Shown piece by piece: positions 51,882 to 60,539 of a DNA stretch of 64,000 nucleotides. The stretch lies in assembly GCF_002117005.1 (NCBI RefSeq), contig NZ_CP021023.1, forward strand, positions 1,674,001 to 1,738,000, read 5' to 3'. This DNA comes from Sedimentisphaera salicampi. Its GTDB lineage: Bacteria > Planctomycetota > Phycisphaerae > Sedimentisphaerales > Sedimentisphaeraceae. The notes below the pieces were generated by a model that had not been told where the DNA came from, did not search any database, and saw only the letters and a program-made list of their open reading frames with translations. The translations under genes and the position numbers were made by a program. How positions within the stretch are numbered: the first letter of the stretch is position 1; each line of letters opens with the position of its first letter.

Positions 51882-53075
51882 TTATCGGTTGAGGTAATTT
51901 TCGTACACCTTCGGGAGCCGGCCTCTGCGGGGTAGCTGGCGGCAGATGTTTCGGCTTGTTTCGGGCCCTGCGGGCAGCGCACTGCCGGCGGCGGGCAGAA
52001 TGCCTTTTTTCGCTGCCTCTTTCATAAAGCAGCCTCTTCTGGGCAGCGGGAAAAACTGCTCCATCTCCTGCCATATTTCGCTGAGCGGCTTTTCAAGGGC
52101 GTTTCCGAATGAGAGCGGCGTGAGGTCGCAGGGGCACACGTTCCCCGCCGAATCGATGAAGAGGTGGTGATAGCCGGCTCCGCAGCCGAACATCTCGCCC
52201 GATTCAAGGTGCGAGAAGCTGCAAACCGCAAGGCTTGTTTTTCTCCTGTTCCAGCGTTTCTGGAAATCCGCCATCTCTCTTGATTCTTCGCTCGAGAGGA
52301 TAATCGAATCATCCCCGCAAACGCCGCCTGTTGGAATCGGTTCGAGTATGCGGAGCTCCATCGCACCAAGGCTTTCGCAAAATCGTGCGATTTTTTCTAT
52401 TTCGCAAGAGCGAATCTTTTCTCTGAATGCGATTGTGGAAGCTGCGGCATAGAGCCCAGCCTGCTTTGCGATTTTAATGCCCTCAAAAGCCTGACGGAAG
52501 GAATTTTCCCTGCCGCGAAGCCGGTTGTGCTCTGCCATCTCCGCCGATTCAATCCCCACCATAACACTGCTCAGCCCGGCATCTTTCAATTTGCGGGCGA
52601 TTGGCTCAGTGAGACCTGAGGCAGTGGTAAAAAGCACCGTAGAGGCGTTTTTCGAGGCGGCTTCTATCAGCTCGGGCAGGTCTTTGCGTAGCAGAGGCTC
52701 GCCGCCTGTGAACCCGATTACAGGGCAGCCCAGCGAATCAATCTGCGAGATAATTTCGAGGGCATCAGCGGTCGGCAGCTCTCCAGCCTGCCTGCCGGCG
52801 AAACTGCAATGGGCGCATGAATGCGGGCAGCGGCTCGTAACAGCGAAATATGCCGAGTACGGCGTTCTTGCTCTGGCCAAAACTGAATCCATAAACCGAT
52901 CGAATGCCGGCGATGGAATAGGCGGGAAGAACGTGTTTATCCAGAGCTTCCCGCTATGCATATGCGGGTTCTCGCTGCCCATCTTTCGGGCAAGATAGAG
53001 AAGATGCTTTGCAGGCAGCCTGCCCAGACACCGAAAGAAATGATATGCAAACCGAGAAGCGGTTTTCAAATCCAT
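51882..53075 (-). CDS. Radical SAM protein with SPASM-like C-terminus
   Basis: From ATG 53075 the protein has 397 residues. C83-x3-C87-x2-C90 (SRCPHSCAHC) binds the SAM iron-sulfur cluster, and GFTGGEPLLRKDLPEL is the following SAM-binding segment. Cysteines in CSFSHLESGEMFGCGAG and SAGNVCPCDLTPLSFGNALE suggest a second cluster of the SPASM/Twitch kind, as in peptide- or protein-modifying enzymes such as PqqE and AlbA. The start overlaps the last base of the upstream membrane-protein stop codon (TAATG), so the two are co-translated. No short precursor peptide was recognised nearby, and the substrate is unknown. Confidence 0.85.
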   Translation of the reverse strand: MDLKTASRFAYHFFRCLGRLPAKHLLYLARKMGSENPHMHSGKLWINTFFPPIPSPAFDRFMDSVLARARTPYSAYFAVTSRCPHSCAHCSFAGRQAGELPTADALEIISQIDSLGCPVIGFTGGEPLLRKDLPELIEAASKNASTVLFTTASGLTEPIARKLKDAGLSSVMVGIESAEMAEHNRLRGRENSFRQAFEGIKIAKQAGLYAAASTIAFREKIRSCEIEKIARFCESLGAMELRILEPIPTGGVCGDDSIILSSEESREMADFQKRWNRRKTSLAVCSFSHLESGEMFGCGAGYHHLFIDSAGNVCPCDLTPLSFGNALEKPLSEIWQEMEQFFPLPRRGCFMKEAAKKGILPAAGSALPAGPETSRNICRQLPRRGRLPKVYENYLNR

Positions 53076-54355
53076 TATTGCTGCTCGATAGATTGAGTGT
53101 TTTTCCTTGGCAGTTCTTGAAGGAAGACGATGCTCAGCCCGCCGAGCAGTAATCCGGAGTACGTCCCGAAAGGCGAGGCGAACATAATCGGGTGGGGCAG
53201 GAAGAAATCGTAAGCTGCCATCAGGATCAGATGCGCCGCTGAAGATGCGAGAAGGCCTGTTAGAGCTCCCGCTGCGGTTGCCCAGCCCATCAGCTTGAAG
53301 CCCTCTGGGGATTCGCTCTTCCATTTGCAGAGAAGGCCTGTGAAAACTGCGCCGGCAGCAATTCCCGCCGCCCCGCCTGCAGCCCAGCCGATACCGTAAT
53401 TCCTAACGTGCTGAGAATAGAAGATCATCTCAGCGAGAGCCGCAAATCCTGCCCCAGCTCCTGCTGAGAGCACGGTGATAAAAGCCGCCAAACCTGCCCG
53501 CCGGCGGAGATATACTGAGCGTTTGCGGAGAAACACCCCTGCAGCAGAGAGGCAAATCAATGCCCCAATACTTGTAGAGGCATAAGCGGGAGGCTCGGGG
53601 ATGTTCATCTTATCATCAATGCTCCAACGCAGATTTTCTGCGTCTTTGGGGCGTATCGTTTCAGTTTTCCCGCCGGCCAAAAACACTTTCACAAAATAAG
53701 AACCGGAATCGGCTTGGAAAAGCTCAAGGCCGCCGGAGCTGTTCCAGCCCTCTTTGGCGGGGAAAATCAGAACCATATCATCAGGCGCATCTTTGCCAAG
53801 GGTGAGGGCATTTTCATTTAATGCAAACGGGCAGTTTGCATTTTCCTTCTGATACATAAGGCTGCCTTCTCCCTGAGATTCTATGAGCTGGTCGCACCAT
53901 TTATCCGCATCAGGGAATCTGCCGTTATGGTTATTGCTGTAAAGTGTTACAGATCTTCCAACTTGTCCAATTCTCCAATCAGACCCAAGGGAGTAGATCC
54001 CGGTTTCCATCAAAAATGTTCCTGCAAACACTGCCGCTAATGAAATAAAACAAACAGCGGGCGTTATTAAGCCTGGGATTGCAAATTCATCTTTTCTAAC
54101 AGCGCCACCCTCGCTCTGGATTTGATTCTTTTTCTTAAGAGCAAGGCAAAGAACTGCAATGCATAGTAATCCAAATAAAATTGCAAAAATGATGTAAATA
54201 AACAAACTCCCCGCAACTGCAAATGCCAAGAGAAGTAAGGCAGCAGGGGTTAAAAGCAATAGCGAGAAGAGAATTTTATACCATATCTCAAGGCTCCTGC
54301 CTCTTTTCTCCTGAGGCATATTGGGAATGGATTGGTTATTATCAGCATCAGTCAT
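53075..54355 (-). CDS. Polytopic membrane protein with a pseudopilin-like periplasmic insert
   Basis: The 426-residue protein has two to three N-terminal membrane helices (about 25-80 and 95-120), a soluble stretch (about 130-255), and six or so helices up to residue 415. The soluble stretch holds SVTLYSNNHNGRFPDADKWC, a CPFALNENA segment and VLIFPAKEGWN, which recall the globular part of planctomycete type II pseudopilins (DUF1559-like proteins). No family is recognised for the whole protein. Coupled translation with the radical SAM gene suggests they work together, for instance as enzyme and membrane partner; this is inference. Confidence 0.6.
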   Translation of the reverse strand: MTDADNNQSIPNMPQEKRGRSLEIWYKILFSLLLLTPAALLLLAFAVAGSLFIYIIFAILFGLLCIAVLCLALKKKNQIQSEGGAVRKDEFAIPGLITPAVCFISLAAVFAGTFLMETGIYSLGSDWRIGQVGRSVTLYSNNHNGRFPDADKWCDQLIESQGEGSLMYQKENANCPFALNENALTLGKDAPDDMVLIFPAKEGWNSSGGLELFQADSGSYFVKVFLAGGKTETIRPKDAENLRWSIDDKMNIPEPPAYASTSIGALICLSAAGVFLRKRSVYLRRRAGLAAFITVLSAGAGAGFAALAEMIFYSQHVRNYGIGWAAGGAAGIAAGAVFTGLLCKWKSESPEGFKLMGWATAAGALTGLLASSAAHLILMAAYDFFLPHPIMFASPFGTYSGLLLGGLSIVFLQELPRKNTQSIEQQ

Positions 54356-54434
54356 TTTGCGATCCTTAAAACAATAACAGTTTAACGGCAGAAATATTTT
54401 AACTTATTCCAGCCTGCCTGCAAGCCGCTGTAAA

Positions 54435-54470
54435 ATGAAAAAGCCCCAGCCGGCAGGGCAAGGGGCTTTG
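54435..54470 (-). terminator. Rho-independent terminator of the smc-M16 operon
   Basis: On the minus strand AAAGCCCC (54469-54462) pairs with GGGGCTTT (54447-54440), followed by TTCATTTTA. It lies 21 bases after the last M16 gene. Confidence 0.8.
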
Positions 54471-54490
54471 ATTCTCGTTTTGTTTATTGT

Positions 54491-55711
54491 TTATTTTTCG
54501 GGCGTAAGAACGGCCTGCGAGCAGTTTACCATATCGAAGAGCCTTGCAGCAGAGTTCACATCCTCCACGCTCACAGCCCTGATCTTCTCGATCTGCTCTT
54601 TCGTGGGGATGTATTTATCGAGATACACGCTGTCGAAGGCCACGCTGATGAGTCTGCCCATGGGCAGTTCGTTTTTCAGCGTAAGGGCGCTAAGGGCTTT
54701 GTGCTTGGCCTTATCGAGCTCTTCTTCTGTAATGCCCTGATCGCGCACATCTTCCAGCACCTTTTTTGCAGTCTGGATTGTTTTCTCGGAATTCTCGGGG
54801 CTGCACTGGAAATAGCTGTAAACAGCTCCAACGCCGTCCATATCCTCGAAATGCATTGAGGCGATCTCGGCGATTGCCGTATCCACGAGCTGCCAGTAAA
54901 ACCGTGAGCCCTTTTCATCGCCGATAATCAGGCTCAGCAGGTTCATCGCATAATGCCTTTCATCCTGCGCTGAAACGCCCGGGCTCACCATACATATATG
55001 CTCTCGGGAGAGGTTCTTCTTTGTGTAGGTTTTGGTTTGTGCTGTGCCTTCAGTGAAGGTGGTTTCCCGTTTGGTATCAACCTTTTCCCAATGCCCGCAG
55101 AGCTTTTCAATCTGCGCAGCGAATTTATCCCAGTTGAAATTCCCGCAGCAGCAGACTGTAATGTTTGAGGGGCTGTATCTTCGGCGGAAGTATTCGAGCA
55201 TCTGCTCTGCCTTGAGATTTTTGATCGATTCGCTCGTGCCGAGGATGCTGTTTCCGCAGGGATGGCCGGAGAAGTGCAGCTCTTTGGCCTTATCCACAAC
55301 ATCAAACTGCGGCATATCCTCATACATCGCAATCTCTTCAAGGATTACATTCTTCTCCATATCGAAATCATCTGTCCTGAGCGAAGGGCGCATCAGATCC
55401 GCCCAGATAGCGGTAACATCTTCGAGAAATTCCGGCAATACACCCGCAAAGAAAACCGTATTCTCCTCGCTGGTAAATGCGTTGAACTGGGCTCCTGTGC
55501 GGTCGAAAGCAGCATTCACTTCCAGCGCACTCATATTCTCAGTGCCTTTAAACACCATATGCTCGAGGAAATGGGATACCCCGCTGTTCTCAGCAGATTC
55601 ATCGCGTGAGCCGGTTTTAACGAAAAATCCCACAGCTGCGGAAAGTGAGGAGCTGGTGGTCTCGCCTACTATTTTGAGTCCGTTATCAAGGACTTTACTC
55701 TTAAACTGCAT
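54491..55711 (-). CDS. M16-family zinc peptidase (active subunit)
   Basis: The 406-residue protein has the inverted zinc motif H47-x2-E50-H51 (SHFLEHMVFKG) and a downstream glutamate in VILEEIAMYEDMP, as in mitochondrial-processing-peptidase beta and bacterial PqqL/YmxG-type enzymes. M16B peptidases form a chamber that cuts small peptides. Two M16 domains are needed, and the partner gene lies nine bases upstream on the same strand. The protein has no signal peptide, so it probably acts in the cytoplasm. Confidence 0.93.
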   Translation of the reverse strand: MQFKSKVLDNGLKIVGETTSSSLSAAVGFFVKTGSRDESAENSGVSHFLEHMVFKGTENMSALEVNAAFDRTGAQFNAFTSEENTVFFAGVLPEFLEDVTAIWADLMRPSLRTDDFDMEKNVILEEIAMYEDMPQFDVVDKAKELHFSGHPCGNSILGTSESIKNLKAEQMLEYFRRRYSPSNITVCCCGNFNWDKFAAQIEKLCGHWEKVDTKRETTFTEGTAQTKTYTKKNLSREHICMVSPGVSAQDERHYAMNLLSLIIGDEKGSRFYWQLVDTAIAEIASMHFEDMDGVGAVYSYFQCSPENSEKTIQTAKKVLEDVRDQGITEEELDKAKHKALSALTLKNELPMGRLISVAFDSVYLDKYIPTKEQIEKIRAVSVEDVNSAARLFDMVNCSQAVLTPEK

Positions 55712-55720
55712 TCTGATACC

Positions 55721-56962
55721 TCAAATTTTCTTTGCTGCTTCAATTTCTTTCGGGCCGATGCTCACAACGCAGAATTCCTCAAACGGATTTGAATCGAGGA
55801 ATTCTTGGAGGCTGTCCAGAGTAACCGCTTCAATCCGCCTTTTGATTTCCGAAAGGCAGCGTACCTCGCCGAGGAGGTTGTAGTCTCCGCCGATTGAAGA
55901 CGCCCGAGACATTGAAGATTCGCTCCGCATTACTGTTGTGCTCTTGAGCCCTGCTTTTGCGCGGGCGAGCTCATCTTCGGAAACGCCGTCTTTGAGCTTT
56001 TTGAATTCATCTATAACCACTTCGAGCGTTTCCTCAGCCTTGTCCGGCGTTGTGCCGGCGTAGCAGGAGATTCCCGCTTCGTCTTTGAGCGTGTTGTAAT
56101 TAGCGCCCACAGCATAGCAGAGCCCGCGTTTCTCGCGTACCTCGGTGAAGAGCCGTGAGCTCATTCCGCCCGAGAGCACAGAGACCGCCACCTGCGCATC
56201 GAAATATTTATCGCTGCGTATTGGAACGGTTTCGGTCATTATCCCGATGTGCACCTGCGAGCCCTCGTGGGGCTCGTGCCAGTATCCTCTGCGGGGTTTC
56301 TCTGCTTTGAAGTGCGGGATGTTTTTATCTTCCGCACCGCCGAAAAGTTCTTCTAGCCTGCTGCAAACTTTATCAAAATCATAACTGCCCGCTACTGAGA
56401 AAATCGTATCGGGCATACTGAAGTATTTATCGATCAGCCCTGCTGTTTCATCGCTTGTGAGCGAATGCAGGGTATCCATCGTGCCGAACGCGTTCAGACC
56501 GAGCGGTTCTGGGTAAAATTTTTCGCGGAGGCTTATCATCACCTTCTGCCGCGGGTTGTCATCGAGACCCATAAACTCGCTCAAAGCAAGCTGCCGGCAG
56601 AGCTCAAACTGGTCGCTGCCCAGCTCCGGGCTCTGGAGGATAGATGAATACAGCTCAATCGCTTCAAGAAGGCTGCCCGCCTCCATCGCCGCTGAAAAGC
56701 CCATCCGGTAGCTGCCCACTGCATTGCTTCTGTGGAGGCCGAGGCCGTCGAGCCGGTCTGTAAGCTCCCTGCCGCTAAGGCCGCCTGCCCCGCGCATTAC
56801 CCAGTTTTTGATTATCTTACCCGCCCCCTGAAGGTCTTTGCCGATGCGGGATGTTCCGCAGGGCAGGAGGAAATTAAATGCCGCCGAGCCAACCTCTTCC
56901 ATAGGTTCGCCCAGAACGGTCATTCCGTTTTTCAAAATGTGTTTGTCTGTTTCTCTTTTCAT
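55721..56962 (-). CDS. M16-family peptidase homologue, non-catalytic partner
   Basis: The 413 residues share the M16 fold, including VLSGGMSSRLFTEVREKRGLCYAVGA, which is the RY-loop-type segment. The zinc motif HxxEH is missing; the equivalent place reads GAGKIIKNWVMRG. In heterodimeric M16B peptidases one subunit lacks zinc and supplies substrate-binding residues, so this is the likely alpha-type partner of the gene downstream. It follows smc by 14 bases. Confidence 0.88.
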   Translation of the reverse strand: MKRETDKHILKNGMTVLGEPMEEVGSAAFNFLLPCGTSRIGKDLQGAGKIIKNWVMRGAGGLSGRELTDRLDGLGLHRSNAVGSYRMGFSAAMEAGSLLEAIELYSSILQSPELGSDQFELCRQLALSEFMGLDDNPRQKVMISLREKFYPEPLGLNAFGTMDTLHSLTSDETAGLIDKYFSMPDTIFSVAGSYDFDKVCSRLEELFGGAEDKNIPHFKAEKPRRGYWHEPHEGSQVHIGIMTETVPIRSDKYFDAQVAVSVLSGGMSSRLFTEVREKRGLCYAVGANYNTLKDEAGISCYAGTTPDKAEETLEVVIDEFKKLKDGVSEDELARAKAGLKSTTVMRSESSMSRASSIGGDYNLLGEVRCLSEIKRRIEAVTLDSLQEFLDSNPFEEFCVVSIGPKEIEAAKKI

Positions 56963-56976
56963 ATATCGCTTTCAAA

Positions 56977-59900
56977 TTAAGCTGCGTCGGTATCTTCACT
57001 GTCGAATTTAACAGTAATACGTTTGCTAACGCCCTGCTGCTGCATTGTAACGCCAAAGAGCTTATCCACAATGCTCATTGTGCGTTTTGCGTGGGTAACA
57101 ATAATAAACTGCGAATCCTTCTGAAACTCCTGCACGATCATATTGAAACGCTCGTTGTTCGCTTCATCCAGCGCCGCATCCACCTCATCGAGAAAGCAGA
57201 ATGGCGAGGGCTTTGTTTTGAATATGGCGAAAAGAAGCGCGATTGCGGTCATTGTCTTCTCGCCGCCGCTGAGAAGGCTGATAGCCTTGGCTCCCTTGCC
57301 CGGAGGCTGAGCGATGATTTCAATGCCGCATTCGAGAATATCCGGTTCGTCCTCATCGTCGAGATGGACATCTGCCTTTCCGCCGCCGAATAGCTTGCGG
57401 AAGATCTCCTTGAAGTTCTGACGCACCTTCTCGAATGTATCCTGGAATTTCTCCCTGCTTTCCACGTTGATCCGGTTTATCAGCTCCGAAAGTTTGTTCT
57501 TGCTTTCGGTTAAATCATCAATCTGTTCGGAGAGGAAGGCCTCGCGTTTTTCGAGCTCTTCCTGCTGGTCTATCGCATCAACGTTTACATTCCCGAGCCT
57601 GAAGATTTTCGTCTTCAGATCGGATATTTCTTGCTTGATTTCGTCCCAGTTTACCTCAGACTCATCGAACTGTTCATCATCCTGCTGCTGAGTTGTTATG
57701 TCTATCTCGAGCTCGTCTGCTGCCTTCTGAATCAGGTCTTCGATTTTTATTTTCGTTTCGTTCAAATCCAGATCGAGCTTGTGCACACGATTTTCACCTT
57801 CAGCGTTAGACTCTTTCTTCTCTTTCAGGTCTTTCTCTGTTTCAGAGAGCTTCTCGAAAAGCTCAGAGGCATTTTTCCGCAACTCAGATGCCTCATCAGC
57901 GAGGTTCTCCTTTCGTGAGTACAGCTCGCTGAGATCGGATTCTGCATTCAGTACAGACTGAGTGGTGCTCTCGATCTGTTCATCCCCGCCTTCAATGTCG
58001 CTGCGGGCAGATTTAATGTTCAGCTTTACGTTTTCAATCCTGCCCTTGAGCCCGCTTAGCTCCTGCTTGAGGGCGTTTCGCTTCACTGTATCCTGACCGA
58101 TATTGATCCTGAGGTTCGTAACCTGCGAATTGAGCTCGTTTTTGTACTGCTGTTTTTCTTCGCTCTGGCTGCGGAGATCTTCGAGCAGAGAATCACTGGA
58201 GCTGGTTTGCTGCTCTATCTCTTGGAGTTGGGCTTCATTTTCCTCTTTGCTCTTTTCGGCCTCGCGAATCTTCTCATCAATGCCCTCCAGCTCTCTTTGG
58301 GATTCGGGAAGGTCTCGCTGGATATTTTCAATCGCCTGATCAACCAGCTGCAGGCTTGACTGCGCCTTGTAGCGGTCTGAATTTGCCTGCTCTATCTCGC
58401 TTCCAATCTGCGAGGCGGTTTCCGAGAGCTCCTTATGACGGCTGTTGTTCTCATCTATGCCGGCTTCAATTTCGGCGATTCGCCCTTCCACCTCTTCAAT
58501 CTTTTTATTCAGCTCGTTCATCCGGCTCTTTCTGGATATTATCCCGAGACTGCCCGAACCTCTGCCGAATTTAACGCTTCCTCCCTGCCCTGCAATCTCG
58601 CCTGCAAGGGTTACCGCCTGCTCGTCTTCTTTGAGCTCGTTTCTAAGCTGCAAGGCCTTATCTATATCCTCTGCCAAGATAAAGCTCGAGAAAAGCCTGT
58701 CTTTGAGTCCGCTGAACTCATCGCTGCACCGGACAAATTCCGAAAGCCTCGGGTGTTCACTGCTTCCGGAGGGGCTTGCTGGAAGCTGCTCTTTTTCTAT
58801 TGCTCCGAGCCGGCCGGACTTATCGGCAAGCGGCTTCCAGTCTTTCACGAAGCTCTTCGAGTCTTCCACAATCAGCCAGTTTACCATTTCACCCAGAGCC
58901 GCCTCCACGGCCACCGAATGCTTTACGTCTGATTCGAATATCTTTGAAGCCAGTCCGCAGATGTATCCGTAGTTTTCGGGGGATTTCTCCACCTCATCCA
59001 GCAGCCGGCTTACAGACTTGCCCACTCCCTCGTTGGATTTTTCCAGCTCGTTGAGAAGCCTGTACTCCCTTTCTAATGCGCTCTTCTCCTGCTTCTCCGA
59101 GGCGGCCTGATTCACCTTCTCGCTTATCTCGGCGTTAAGCTCTTCGATCATATCCTTATTTGCCTCAAGCTTGCCGCTGAGCTCTTCAATGCGGGATTTA
59201 ACATCCTCGAGCTCTTTCTGCTTCTGCTTTTTATCCTGCTGGGAAGATTCGAGCTGAGTCTGCTGAGAATCAACGCTCTTAGAGAGCCTTTCCTTCTCTA
59301 TCATCAGGTTTTCAGCTCTGTTCTGAGAGTTTTGGATTTCGTTTTTGATCTGGGTTGTCTTGCGTACGGCATCCAGAGCCTGAGTCTTCTGGTCTTCTAT
59401 GCGTGAATTGATGCTGGAAACATCAAGCTCGGCCTCGTTGAGAAGCTCCTGAAGCTCTGAAAGCTGGTCTTGCTTGCTCTGAGCCTGTGATTCAACATCA
59501 GAAAGCTCATTCTCGCATCTGTAAACCTCAGCCTCAAGCATTGCCTTTTGGTTATCCAGCTCTGAGATTCTCTTTGAGGCATCTGTTTTTCGCTTAGAAA
59601 GTTCATCAAGCCTGTTCATCAGGAAATCCGCCCGCTGGCTGGTTTGTTCAATCCTGCCTTTCACTGCAATTATCTCGCCGTCTTTACTGCTGATAGTATG
59701 CTCCTTCTCACGAAGAGAATTCTGCAGCTCAGCCTGAAGAGTCTCCAGCCGCGAGAGCTCCCTGAACACCTCCGAACAGCTTTCCTTCACGCCGGCAAGC
59801 TGTTTCTCGGTTTGCGTCTTTCTGTCTTCGAGCCGTTTGTATTCGGCAAGGTAATACTGGAGGCGAAGCTTATCAAGCCTCTCTTTATACTCGACATAAT

Positions 59901-60528
59901 TCCTGGCCTTGCCCGCCTGAAGCTTGACGCTCCTGAGCTGCTTCTGCACCTCGTTGTATATATCAGCCACTCTGAGCATCCGCTCTTCTGTTTTTTCGAG
60001 CTTTCTCTGAGCTTCCTTCTTGTGCGCCTTAAACTTGCTTATCCCCGCAGCCTCTTCGAATATCATGCGGCGTTCTTTCTTTGATGCGCTAAGGAGCTGG
60101 CCAATCTGACCCTGCTCAATAATCGAGTACGCGCTAACGCCCACGCCGGTATCCATAAACTGCTCGCGGATATCCTTGAGCCGGCAGGTTTTCCCATTCA
60201 TAAGGTATGCGCTGTCTCCGTCTCGATAGAGTCGGCGGGTAATCTGGAGCTCGCTGCCTTCGCCGTCAACATCTCCGAAAATCATTACAACTTCCGCCAT
60301 GCCCGAGGCCTTGCGTTTGCTGCTGCCGCTGAAAATTACATCGGCCATCTGCGAGCTTCGAAGACTCTTCTTGCTCTGCTCGCCCAAGACCCATTTTACC
60401 GCATCAACAACGTTGCTTTTGCCGCAGCCGTTCGGGCCTACAATTCCCGTTATGCTGTCCTCAAAAGAAAATTCTGTTTTGTCTGCGAAGCTCTTGAAGC
60501 CGTGAAGTATTATTTTATTCAGTCTCAT
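56977..60528 (-). CDS. smc: Chromosome segregation protein SMC
   Basis: SMC dimers with ScpA/ScpB organise the chromosome by loop extrusion. The 1183 residues have the Walker A motif GPNGCGKSNVVDA near residue 32, two long coiled coils, a hinge (about 505-660, starting GVGKSVSRLLDEVEKS), the ABC signature LLSGGEKTMTAIALLF and Walker B FCFLDEVDAALDEANNERF near the C-terminus. Length is normal. The FlgI-like lipoprotein gene lies 11 bases upstream and two M16 genes follow closely. No scpA or scpB is in the window. Confidence 0.97.
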   Translation of the reverse strand: MRLNKIILHGFKSFADKTEFSFEDSITGIVGPNGCGKSNVVDAVKWVLGEQSKKSLRSSQMADVIFSGSSKRKASGMAEVVMIFGDVDGEGSELQITRRLYRDGDSAYLMNGKTCRLKDIREQFMDTGVGVSAYSIIEQGQIGQLLSASKKERRMIFEEAAGISKFKAHKKEAQRKLEKTEERMLRVADIYNEVQKQLRSVKLQAGKARNYVEYKERLDKLRLQYYLAEYKRLEDRKTQTEKQLAGVKESCSEVFRELSRLETLQAELQNSLREKEHTISSKDGEIIAVKGRIEQTSQRADFLMNRLDELSKRKTDASKRISELDNQKAMLEAEVYRCENELSDVESQAQSKQDQLSELQELLNEAELDVSSINSRIEDQKTQALDAVRKTTQIKNEIQNSQNRAENLMIEKERLSKSVDSQQTQLESSQQDKKQKQKELEDVKSRIEELSGKLEANKDMIEELNAEISEKVNQAASEKQEKSALEREYRLLNELEKSNEGVGKSVSRLLDEVEKSPENYGYICGLASKIFESDVKHSVAVEAALGEMVNWLIVEDSKSFVKDWKPLADKSGRLGAIEKEQLPASPSGSSEHPRLSEFVRCSDEFSGLKDRLFSSFILAEDIDKALQLRNELKEDEQAVTLAGEIAGQGGSVKFGRGSGSLGIISRKSRMNELNKKIEEVEGRIAEIEAGIDENNSRHKELSETASQIGSEIEQANSDRYKAQSSLQLVDQAIENIQRDLPESQRELEGIDEKIREAEKSKEENEAQLQEIEQQTSSSDSLLEDLRSQSEEKQQYKNELNSQVTNLRINIGQDTVKRNALKQELSGLKGRIENVKLNIKSARSDIEGGDEQIESTTQSVLNAESDLSELYSRKENLADEASELRKNASELFEKLSETEKDLKEKKESNAEGENRVHKLDLDLNETKIKIEDLIQKAADELEIDITTQQQDDEQFDESEVNWDEIKQEISDLKTKIFRLGNVNVDAIDQQEELEKREAFLSEQIDDLTESKNKLSELINRINVESREKFQDTFEKVRQNFKEIFRKLFGGGKADVHLDDEDEPDILECGIEIIAQPPGKGAKAISLLSGGEKTMTAIALLFAIFKTKPSPFCFLDEVDAALDEANNERFNMIVQEFQKDSQFIIVTHAKRTMSIVDKLFGVTMQQQGVSKRITVKFDSEDTDAA

Positions 60529-60539
60529 ATATTTCGGGG

